DNA of 37,655 bases from positions 1-37,655 of the forward strand of contig JADGQS010000016.1 of assembly GCA_017881585.1 (NCBI GenBank), written 5' to 3'. The stretch comes from Gemmatimonadaceae bacterium (GTDB lineage: Bacteria; Gemmatimonadota; Gemmatimonadetes; Gemmatimonadales; Gemmatimonadaceae). The notes under the pieces are model-generated. The model saw nothing but the letters and a program-made list of their open reading frames with translations. It was not told where the DNA came from and did not search any database. A program made the translations under genes and the position numbers. Of this stretch, positions 16,138 to 22,799 are shown one piece after another (positions within the stretch are counted from its first letter, which is position 1; each line of letters opens with the position of its first letter).

Positions 16138-16743
16138 ATGACCGTGCCTGCGCGAGCGGAACGGTCACTGGGCCTGCTGCCGGCGACGGCACGCGTCGTG
16201 GCTGAACGTCCGGCCGACGAACGCGCGCTGGTGCTCGCCGCGCAGCGCGGGGAACGCGAGGCGTTTTCCGAGCTGGTGCGCACGCATGAACGGCGTGCAT
16301 ACGCGGTGGCGCGGGCAATCGTCGTCAATCACGAGGACGCGGAAGACGCCGTGCAGGAAGCGTTCCTGCATGCGTACCGCGCCCTTCACCGGTTCCTGCC
16401 GGACCAGGCGTTCGGCGCGTGGCTGCACCGGATCGTCGCCAACGCGGCGCTCGACATCACGCGCCGCCGCAAGGTTCGCGATGCGGACGAGTTGCCGGAG
16501 AGCGTGGCGTCGCCGTTCCGCGATCCGGCGGAGGCGAGCGAACTCCGCCGCCGGCTGCAGGAAGCGCTGGATACGCTGCCCGCGCGGCAGCGCGCGGTGA
16601 TCGTGTTGCACGACGTGGAAGGGTTCAAGCACTCGGAGATCGGCGTGACGCTCGGAATTCCCGAGGGGACCGCGCGATCGGATTTGCACTACGCGCGATC
16701 GCATCTGCGCGAAGTGCTCGGCTCAGTACGGAGCGAACTATGA
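16138..16743 (+). CDS. ECF-type sigma-70 family sigma factor
   Basis: A protein of 201 residues. Sigma region 2 spans about 40-110: FSELVRTHERRAYAVARAIV, then DAEDAVQEAFLHAYRALHRF, then FGAWLHRIVANAALDITRRR. Region 4 spans about 135-195: ALDTLPARQRAVIVLHDVEG and HSEIGVTLGIPEGTARSDLH. Regions 1.1 and 3 are absent, as in extracytoplasmic-function sigmas. Its stop overlaps the next ATG by 4 bases, giving a coupled sigma/anti-sigma arrangement, and the following genes encode a periplasmic sensor and an efflux pump. It likely directs transcription of its own operon. The 30-residue N-terminal extension looks unstructured. Confidence 0.95.
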   Translation: MTVPARAERSLGLLPATARVVAERPADERALVLAAQRGEREAFSELVRTHERRAYAVARAIVVNHEDAEDAVQEAFLHAYRALHRFLPDQAFGAWLHRIVANAALDITRRRKVRDADELPESVASPFRDPAEASELRRRLQEALDTLPARQRAVIVLHDVEGFKHSEIGVTLGIPEGTARSDLHYARSHLREVLGSVRSEL

Positions 16744-17105
16744 CGACGGAATACCGCGGACCTGAATTGGTTCGAGATGACGACCTCACGCGCGAACTGC
16801 GCTCGATCTATGCGGCGCCCTCGGACGCATCCTGGTGGGCCGGCCTCGAGCAGCGCATCAACGCGCGTCTCGACGCGGCGGATGAATGGTGGACGGTGCC
16901 TGAACGCTGGCTGCGCGTGGGCCTCGTCGCGGCCGGTTTCGCCGTGATCGTCGCCGGCGCGCTGATCATGCGCGCGCAGTCGCAGGTCACACGCATGGCG
17001 TACGAGACGGTCGTGGACCCGGCGACCATCGACATTCTCGAGGTGGCCGAGCGCGGGAAGCTCACGGAGCAGCAGGCCACGCTGCGCGTCCTCACCGGCC
17101 GCTGA
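16740..17105 (+). CDS. Short membrane protein, putative anti-sigma factor
   Basis: A protein of 121 residues whose ATG overlaps the sigma stop (ATGA). It has a cytoplasmic N-terminus of about 55 residues (DDDLTRELRSIYAAPSDASW), one membrane segment WLRVGLVAAGFAVIVAGALI (about 58-78) and a periplasmic tail. The zinc anti-sigma motif H-x3-C-x2-C is absent, so it is not a ZAS-type factor. Size, single membrane pass and position match small anti-sigmas such as CnrY, which hold an ECF sigma at the membrane until a periplasmic partner signals. The function is inferred from context; no family was recognised from sequence alone. Confidence 0.75.
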   Translation: MTTEYRGPELVRDDDLTRELRSIYAAPSDASWWAGLEQRINARLDAADEWWTVPERWLRVGLVAAGFAVIVAGALIMRAQSQVTRMAYETVVDPATIDILEVAERGKLTEQQATLRVLTGR

Positions 17106-17118
17106 CACCGCCTTCGCC

Positions 17119-17481
17119 ATGACACGCACGAAGAGCATCGCGCTCGCGTTCTATCTCGGCGCCGCCCTCGCCGGCGCCGCGATCGGCGTGTCCGTGGACC
17201 GCCTGGCGGTTCGCGCGCAGCCGCGCTGGTACGACCGGCGCGAGATGCGGACGCGGGTCTTCGACGAGCTGCACCTGACGCAGGCACAGCGCGACTCGGC
17301 GAACCTTATTTTCGACGAGCGCAATCGCAGGGACTCGACTCTCATGGCACCGGTCCGTCCTGCGACGGACTCGGTCAACGCTCAGGCTCGCCAGCGCTTC
17401 TCGCAGCTCCTCACGCCCGAGCAGAAATCCATTTACGACCATATGCAGCGCGACAACGCGCCGCGCACGGAGAAGAAATGA
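17119..17481 (+). CDS. Spy/CpxP/CnrX-like periplasmic heavy-metal sensor
   Basis: A protein of 120 residues with an N-terminal hydrophobic segment (about 7-27) that could be a signal peptide or an uncleaved anchor. A helical periplasmic domain follows. Two LTxxQ-type motifs are present: LTQAQ at 53-57 and LTPEQ at 98-102, the hallmark of the Spy/CpxP fold used by CnrX/ZraP-type metal sensors. Possible metal ligands are H52, H108 and M109. It stands 13 bases after the putative anti-sigma gene and overlaps the TolC gene by 4 bases (ATGA). In the Cnr system a homologous-fold protein relieves the anti-sigma on binding Ni or Co; a similar role is proposed here, metal unknown. A chaperone role like Spy is the alternative. 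Confidence 0.82.
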   Translation: MTRTKSIALAFYLGAALAGAAIGVSVDRLAVRAQPRWYDRREMRTRVFDELHLTQAQRDSANLIFDERNRRDSTLMAPVRPATDSVNAQARQRFSQLLTPEQKSIYDHMQRDNAPRTEKK

Positions 17482-18794
17482 AGTCCTGGTTCATTCGCGG
17501 TGCCCTCGCGCTCGCCATCGTGCCCGCCCTCGCCGCGGCGCAGACGGGCGCCGACAACGCGCGGCCGATCACGATCGACGACGCCGTCCGACTCGCGGTG
17601 CAGTACTCGCCGGCCACCGTCGCGTCGCGCAACAGCGAGCGCAGCGGTGAGGCCGGGGTGACGTTCGCCAAGTCGCAGTTCCTGCCCAGCCTCACGGCGA
17701 CCTACTCGGCCAACAACCAGGGCGGCACGCAGTTCATTCAGGGCGTGCCCGTTCCGATCTCCGGACTGCCGTGGACATACCAGCGCGGGCTCAGCGCCGG
17801 CGTTACGGTGTTCGACGGCGGCCGCAACTGGTACAACTACAAGGCAGCGGGCGCTTCACTCGACGCCGCTGTCGCCTCGGATGTTTCGCAGCGCTACGCG
17901 GTGGCACTGAGCGTAAAAGTGCAGTACTACGCGATTCTCGCCGCGCGCGAGCAGGAATCGGCGGCGCGCCGCCAGCTCGAGGAAGCGCAGCAGTCGCTCC
18001 AGGTCGCGTCGGCCAAGATGCAGGCCGGCGCCGCAACGCGCGCGGACTCGCTCACCGCCGCTCTCTCGGTGGGCACCGCGCAGCTCGCGATCCTCAACGC
18101 GCAGAACCTGCTGCTCAACGCGAACGCCGCTCTCACGCGACTCGTGGCGTCGCCGGTTATGGTCACGGCGGTCGCGGCGGACACGTCCGACATCGGCCGC
18201 GTGGACATCGACGAGGGCTCGCTCACGAAGATGGCGCTCGAGGGTCCCGCCGTGCGTGCAGCGGCCGCGTTGTTCGCGGTAAGCCACGCCGTGCACCAGT
18301 CCGCGACCACGCCCTACATCCCGTCGCTCACGGCGAGCGGCCGGTACGGGCAGAACCCCAAGGCCACGCAGGGATTCCTGTTCGGCGGCGGTCCGACGTC
18401 GACGAGCACGAGCTTCGGAATCAACATCTCGTACCCGATCTTCAACAACTATTCACGCGAACAGACGCTCATCCTCGCGCGCATCGGCGAAGACAACGCC
18501 GAGGCGAACCTGCGCGACGCAAAGTTCCTCGCGCAGCAGAACCTCACGACCTACCTCGTGAATTACAACACGGCGCAGCAGACCATCGCACTGCAGCTCC
18601 TGCAGATCCAGTCGGCCACCGAGAATCTCCGCGTGCAAACGCAGCGCTACAACATCGGAACCGCGCTGCAGGTCGACGTCACCACGGCCCAGGCCGCGCT
18701 CGACCTCGCCCGTTTCAACCTGATCCAGGCGCGCCTCAACGCGCGCATCGCGAAAGCCAATATCGAGGCCCTCATCGGCCGCGACCTCAGGTAG
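17478..18794 (+). CDS. TolC-family outer membrane efflux protein (second copy)
   Basis: A protein of 438 residues; the ATG overlaps the sensor stop. The signal peptide is MKSWFIRGALALAIVPALAA, cleaved near AAAQ. Two OEP repeats are visible: RSGEAGVTFAKSQFLPSLTA with SLTATYSANNQG, and later TTPYIPSLTASGRYGQNPKA with FNNYSREQTLILARIGEDNA; the end is LIQARLNARIAKANIEALIG. It is the outer membrane channel for the adaptor and permease encoded next, and only distantly similar by eye to the TolC at 10682. It should be transcribed with the sigma operon. Confidence 0.94.
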   Translation: MKSWFIRGALALAIVPALAAAQTGADNARPITIDDAVRLAVQYSPATVASRNSERSGEAGVTFAKSQFLPSLTATYSANNQGGTQFIQGVPVPISGLPWTYQRGLSAGVTVFDGGRNWYNYKAAGASLDAAVASDVSQRYAVALSVKVQYYAILAAREQESAARRQLEEAQQSLQVASAKMQAGAATRADSLTAALSVGTAQLAILNAQNLLLNANAALTRLVASPVMVTAVAADTSDIGRVDIDEGSLTKMALEGPAVRAAAALFAVSHAVHQSATTPYIPSLTASGRYGQNPKATQGFLFGGGPTSTSTSFGINISYPIFNNYSREQTLILARIGEDNAEANLRDAKFLAQQNLTTYLVNYNTAQQTIALQLLQIQSATENLRVQTQRYNIGTALQVDVTTAQAALDLARFNLIQARLNARIAKANIEALIGRDLR

Positions 18795-18803
18795 CGCGCC
18801 CGC

Positions 18804-18833
18804 ATCTCGCATTCCTTTTCTGCATTCCGCATC
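18804..18833 (+). repeat. Dispersed 30-bp intergenic element, copy 2
   Basis: It matches 27507-27536 at 27 of 30 positions, with every difference C versus T (element positions 4, 14 and 25). It sits in the 67-base gap between the TolC and MacA-like genes, inside an otherwise tight operon. Confidence 0.75.
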
Positions 18834-18861
18834 TAAGCCGAGTCTCCATCCGGAGTTTGCT

Positions 18862-20598
18862 GTGAACCGCAATATCCTGTACCTCGCACTCATCGCCGCT
18901 GTCGGCTGCTCGTCGTCCGCCACGAAGGCGGTGCCGATCCAGACCGCCACCATCCAGCGCCGCGACATCATCGTGACCGCGGAGGCCACGGGCGTCATCG
19001 AGCCGATCAACGTTGTCGAGGTGAAGTCGAAGACGGCGTCGGGTCAGGTGACCGAGATGCCGATCGACATCGGCTACTTCGTGAAGCCGGGCGACCTGAT
19101 CGTGCAGATCGACACCACCATCCTGCACCAGCAGTTCGTGCAGGCCACGGCGGACTTCACGTCGGCCGACGCTAACCTCAAGGTGTCCGATGCCCAGCTG
19201 AAGCGTCAGCAGGTCCTCTACGGACAGCACATCATCACGATGGACGTGCTCGAGGCCGCGCAGACGCAGTTTGCGAGCGCGACCGCGCTCTTCACGAACA
19301 AGCGCGCGAACCTCGACCTCGCCAAGCAGGCGCTCGTCGACGCGAAGGTTACGGCGACGGTGGTCGGCACGATCCTCACGAAGCCCGTGTCGATCGGCCA
19401 GGTCATCCAGGCCGGCGGCACCTCAGTGAGCGGCGGCACGGTGATCGCGACGATGGCCGACCTCACGAAGGTCCGCTCTCGCGCGCTCGTGGCCGAGACG
19501 GATATCGGCATGGTGAAGCCCGGGCAGGACGTGAACGTGACGATCGATGCCTTCCCCGACCATCCGTTCCTCGGAAAGGTCGACCACATCGAGCCGCAGG
19601 CGACGGTACAGCAGAACGTCACGATGTTCGCGACGCTCGTCTCGCTCAACAACAGCGAAGGTCTGCTGCATCCCGGCATGAACGGCGAGGTCTCGATCAT
19701 CGCCGACACGCGTCTCGACGCCATCGCGGTGCCGAACGACGCGATCCGCTCGCCGCGTGAAGCTGCGCAGGCGGCGGTGCTCCTCGGACTCAACCCCGAC
19801 TCGGTCAAGGCGCAGATGCGCGGCCCGGGTGGCGGTGGCGGAGGCCAAGGCGGTGGCCAGGGACGCGGCGGACGCGGTGGCTCGGGCGGTCCCGGTCGGC
19901 AGGTTCAGATCAGCAACGGCGAGCTCGCGCTTCCTTTGCAGGGCGGCGGTCAGGGCGGCGGCATGCGCGGCGGACGCGGCCCGCAGGTCCAGGTCACCGA
20001 CGCCGATTGCAAAAAGGTCGATGCCGCGATGAAGAAGAAGCCGGTCGTGGCAAAAAAGATCGAGGACATGCGCTCGAAGATGCGCGACGCGACGGATCGC
20101 CAAAAAGCGATGGACGACATGAAGGCCGCTTACGCGGAACTCGGCGTCGACATGCAGGTCTCCGGCGCGTGCGCACGCAGGGCCCGCAGCGGTAATGCCG
20201 GCGGCGCGGCGGGAGCAGGTGGAGCTCGCACGGGCCGCGGCGGAATGGGTGGCGGCGCCGGCGCAGCGGGTGCGGGCGGCGGCGCAGGCGGCGGACAGGG
20301 CGGCGGCTTCGGCCAGCAGGGCAACAGCCGCACGCGCCCGCGCACGGGCCTCGTGTTCATCCAGCGCGGCGCGACATGGGAAGCCAAGACGGTCCGCCTC
20401 GGCGTCGCGAACTACGACTACACCGAAGTGCTCGACGACGGCCTGAAGGAAGGGGACAAGGTCGCGATGCTCAGCGCCGCGGCACTGCAGGCCACGCGCC
20501 AGGCCCAGAACGACAGGATGAAGGCCGGTGCGAGCCCGCTGGGCGGCAGCGCGCCGGCTGGTGGTGGCCGCGGACCGGGCGGCGGCAGGGGGAACTAG
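18862..20598 (+). CDS. MacA-like periplasmic adaptor with Gly-rich/Cys insert
   Basis: An adaptor of 578 residues starting at GTG 18862 (CCGGAG 6 bases upstream). The N-terminus LALIAAVGCSS resembles a lipobox, with C16 as possible lipid anchor. Order: half-lipoyl (KTASGQVTEMPIDIGYFVKP), coiled coil (about 85-160), second half-lipoyl (VVGTILTKPVSIGQVIQAGG), beta-barrel (about 200-300) ending in the PNDAIRSP motif. The membrane-proximal domain is interrupted: residues about 320-378 are Gly/Arg/Gln-rich, 380-440 form a charged helical segment with C383 and C437, and 445-486 are again Gly-rich. The domain then resumes at RTGLVFIQRGATWEAKTVRL. A third Gly-rich stretch ends the protein. MacA is normally about 370-400 residues, so about 170 are additional. 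The permease starts 4 bases downstream. Confidence 0.93.
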   Translation: MNRNILYLALIAAVGCSSSATKAVPIQTATIQRRDIIVTAEATGVIEPINVVEVKSKTASGQVTEMPIDIGYFVKPGDLIVQIDTTILHQQFVQATADFTSADANLKVSDAQLKRQQVLYGQHIITMDVLEAAQTQFASATALFTNKRANLDLAKQALVDAKVTATVVGTILTKPVSIGQVIQAGGTSVSGGTVIATMADLTKVRSRALVAETDIGMVKPGQDVNVTIDAFPDHPFLGKVDHIEPQATVQQNVTMFATLVSLNNSEGLLHPGMNGEVSIIADTRLDAIAVPNDAIRSPREAAQAAVLLGLNPDSVKAQMRGPGGGGGGQGGGQGRGGRGGSGGPGRQVQISNGELALPLQGGGQGGGMRGGRGPQVQVTDADCKKVDAAMKKKPVVAKKIEDMRSKMRDATDRQKAMDDMKAAYAELGVDMQVSGACARRARSGNAGGAAGAGGARTGRGGMGGGAGAAGAGGGAGGGQGGGFGQQGNSRTRPRTGLVFIQRGATWEAKTVRLGVANYDYTEVLDDGLKEGDKVAMLSAAALQATRQAQNDRMKAGASPLGGSAPAGGGRGPGGGRGN

Positions 20599-20602
20599 TT
20601 CC

Positions 20603-21823
20603 ATGCTGATCGCGGAAACCATCCGCGTCGCGCTCGGCGCACTCCGCGCGAACAAACTGCGGTCGCTGCTGACGATGCTCGGCATCGTCATCGGCGTCGC
20701 GGCGGTGATCGCGGTGGTCGCACTCGGACGAGGCGCACAGAAACAGGTGAACGACCGCATCGCGGCGCTCGGCACGACACTGCTGACGATCAATGCGGGA
20801 CAGGCGCGAACGGCCGGCATCCAGGTCGGCTCCGGCACGGCGAGGCTCACGATGGACGACGCGGACGCGCTCAAGAACCGCGGCGAGAAGATCCTCGCGG
20901 TCCAGCCGGAGATGTCGGGCAACTTGCAGGTCGCGTACCTCAACAAGAACACGAACACGTCGATCGTCGGCGTCACTTCGAACTATCCCGAGGTGCGCAA
21001 GTACGAGATGGAAGTCGGGCGCTTCTTCACGAACACCGAGGACCTCACGCGCCAGCGCACGGCGGTCGTCGGCCACACCGTGCTCGACAACCTGAACGTC
21101 GAGGCGCCCGAGGCGATTCTCGGCGAAGGCATTCGCATTCGCAGCATCCAGTTCACGGTGGTCGGCGTGTTCAAGTCGAAGGGACAAACGAGTTCGTTCG
21201 CCAACCCCGACGACCAGATCTTCATTCCGATCAACACCGCGCGATTCCGCGTGCTCGGCAACAATCGCGTCCGCTCGATCAGCGTGCTCGCGCCGTCGGA
21301 AGACGAGATTCCGGAATCGATGGCCGAGATCGAGAAGATCCTGCGCCGCGAGCACCACCTTCGCGTGGGACAGGTCGACGACTTCCAGATTCGCAACGCG
21401 TCGGACTTCCTCGCGACTCTCGGTGAGACCACGCAGGTGTTCAGTCTCCTGCTTGCCGGCATCGCCGCGGTGTCGCTGCTCGTCGGCGGCATCGGCATCA
21501 TGAACATCATGCTCGTGTCGGTCACGGAGCGCACGCGCGAGATCGGCATTCGCAAGGCGCTCGGTGCGACGAAGCTCAACATCCTCTTCCAGTTCCTGAT
21601 CGAGGCCGTCGTGCTCTGCCTGCTCGGCGGCACTATCGGCATCATGGTCGGAGCCGGCGGAGCCGTGCTGTTCCACCGCCTCGCGGGCTGGAACACCGAG
21701 GTTGGTATTTCGTCCGTCGTCGTCGCGTTCGCTTTCTCGGCGTTCGTCGGCGTGGTGTTCGGCGTCTACCCGGCTCGCCGGGCGGCCGGGCTCGACCCGA
21801 TCACGGCGCTCAGGTACGAGTAG
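20603..21823 (+). CDS. MacB-type ABC transporter permease (ATPase absent)
   Basis: A protein of 406 residues from ATG 20603, 4 bases after the adaptor. TM1 is in RSLLTMLGIVIGVAAVIAVV, followed by a periplasmic MacB_PCD domain (about 45-270) and an FtsX domain (about 285-400) with GIAAVSLLVGGIGIMNIMLV, then SVTERTREIGIRKALGAT, the motif that contacts the ATPase. This is a mechanotransmission permease of the MacB/LolE superfamily. E. coli MacB carries an N-terminal ATPase; here the ATPase is neither fused nor encoded anywhere in the window, so it must come from another locus. With the TolC and adaptor it would form a tripartite exporter spanning the envelope, for peptides, lipids or a toxic compound. 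Confidence 0.93.
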   Translation: MLIAETIRVALGALRANKLRSLLTMLGIVIGVAAVIAVVALGRGAQKQVNDRIAALGTTLLTINAGQARTAGIQVGSGTARLTMDDADALKNRGEKILAVQPEMSGNLQVAYLNKNTNTSIVGVTSNYPEVRKYEMEVGRFFTNTEDLTRQRTAVVGHTVLDNLNVEAPEAILGEGIRIRSIQFTVVGVFKSKGQTSSFANPDDQIFIPINTARFRVLGNNRVRSISVLAPSEDEIPESMAEIEKILRREHHLRVGQVDDFQIRNASDFLATLGETTQVFSLLLAGIAAVSLLVGGIGIMNIMLVSVTERTREIGIRKALGATKLNILFQFLIEAVVLCLLGGTIGIMVGAGGAVLFHRLAGWNTEVGISSVVVAFAFSAFVGVVFGVYPARRAAGLDPITALRYE

Positions 21824-21832
21824 GCCGCGCAC

Positions 21833-21886
21833 CGCTTCAGCCGCGGCGGTGCGCCCGATGGCGCGCTGCTGCGGCTGAAGCGTTTA
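21833..21886 (+). terminator. Hairpin terminator after permease
   Basis: CGCTTCAGCCGC (21833-21844) and GCGGCTGAAGCG (21871-21882) are perfect 12-bp inverted copies around a 26-base GC-rich loop, followed by TTTA. They lie 9 bases after the permease stop, so they plausibly end the sigma/efflux operon. The short T tract makes the intrinsic mechanism uncertain. The rest of the 306-base gap to 22130 holds only the PadR promoter near its right end. Confidence 0.6.
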
Positions 21887-22070
21887 AGGTGTGCGCGTTA
21901 CGGCCGGATTCTGGAGTGAGGCACCGGCGCATTGATCTCTCTTCCCCCCGTCGTGCGCGCCACGCGAACGCCGCCGGTGCCAAATGGGACAGTTTATGTC
22001 ACCACTGCACATTTGACTGTCGTTTTGCCCGATTCTTCAACGCGCGAATGGATCTTGCGCTATCGACCAT

Positions 22071-22115
22071 TTGAAAGTACGATATATCGAACGTAATATC
22101 ACAGTTATATCGAAC
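22071..22115 (+). promoter_or_regulatory. PadR promoter with overlapping operator
   Basis: TTGAAA (22071-22076) and TAATAT (22094-22099) are separated by exactly 17 bases, a near-consensus housekeeping promoter in an AT-rich island. The palindrome CGATATATCG (22080-22089) lies inside the spacer. The sequence ATATCGAAC occurs twice, at 22084-22092 and 22107-22115, about two helical turns apart. A dimeric PadR regulator binding these would block its own transcription. GGAGG at 22118-22122 is the ribosome-binding site for ATG 22130. Confidence 0.75.
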
Positions 22116-22129
22116 TTGGAGGATTTAGC

Positions 22130-22729
22130 ATGTTTCATCGTCACTGCGGGCCCCGCGATCGCGAGGGTGCCGGGCGCGGATGGGATTGGCGCGCTGACCC
22201 GAACTTCGGCGCGTTCTTTTTCGGAGGCGGCCACAGGCGCGGCGGTCCGTGGCGCGGCGGTCGCATGTTCGAGCAGGGTGGCCTGAAGTTCGTGATCCTT
22301 CGCATGCTCGACGAGAAACCGCGGCACGGGTACGAGATCATCAAGGAACTGGAGGAGCGCTCCGGCGGCCGCTACACGCCGAGCCCGGGCACGGTCTACC
22401 CGACGCTCACGATGCTCGAGGACATGGGCTTCGCGAGCGCCACGGTCGAGGAAGGCGGCAAGAAGGTCTACTCGATCACCGACGCCGGACGGCAGCACCT
22501 CGCCGAGAACAAGGGCACCGTCGACGAGGTCATCGACAGGCTCACCCAGGTCGGCGCCTCGATCTTCGGTGAACAGATGCGCCCGGCGCACGAAGCGATG
22601 GCGGTGCTCGGGAGGACGTACATGCACATTACGATGCATCGCACGGCCGACCCGGCCTATGTGACGAAAGTGGTGGAAATTCTCAAGCGCGCATCGGCCG
22701 ACCTGGAAACGCTCGTCGCGGCGAAATAG
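22130..22729 (+). CDS. PadR-family transcriptional regulator
   Basis: A protein of 199 residues with GGAGG 7 bases before ATG 22130. A His/Arg/Gly/Trp-rich leader (1-45) precedes the winged helix (about 48-125): LKFVILRMLDEKPRHGYEII, then PSPGTVYPTLTMLEDMGFAS and GGKKVYSITDAGRQHL. The C-terminal helices (135-199) would form the dimer interface. Such PadR proteins usually autoregulate and repress a nearby transporter. Candidates are the MacB-type operon upstream or another locus, since Kup downstream is separated by a strong terminator. The leader contains one Cys and several His, so metal binding is conceivable but unproven. Confidence 0.93.
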   Translation: MFHRHCGPRDREGAGRGWDWRADPNFGAFFFGGGHRRGGPWRGGRMFEQGGLKFVILRMLDEKPRHGYEIIKELEERSGGRYTPSPGTVYPTLTMLEDMGFASATVEEGGKKVYSITDAGRQHLAENKGTVDEVIDRLTQVGASIFGEQMRPAHEAMAVLGRTYMHITMHRTADPAYVTKVVEILKRASADLETLVAAK

Positions 22730-22759
22730 CCCAGCGGGTAACCAGGCGCTAGGTTCGAT

Positions 22760-22791
22760 GACGGGTCGCGGACAATCCGCGACCCGTCTTT
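22760..22791 (+). terminator. Intrinsic terminator after PadR gene
   Basis: A perfect 13-bp stem, GACGGGTCGCGGA (22760-22772) with its complement TCCGCGACCCGTC (22776-22788), has a CAA loop and is followed by TTT. It lies 30 bases after the PadR stop and 9 before the Kup start, so it should separate the two genes. Confidence 0.8.
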
Positions 22792-22799
22792 CGTAGACC

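Noticed and set aside
16740-17105. Zinc-binding (ZAS) anti-sigma factor
   Set aside because: The H-x3-C-x2-C motif is missing; the anti-sigma role rests on context and topology only.
22730-22799. Potassium or c-di-AMP riboswitch before kup
   Set aside because: The 70-base space contains an intrinsic terminator hairpin and is too short for a ydaO-type aptamer.
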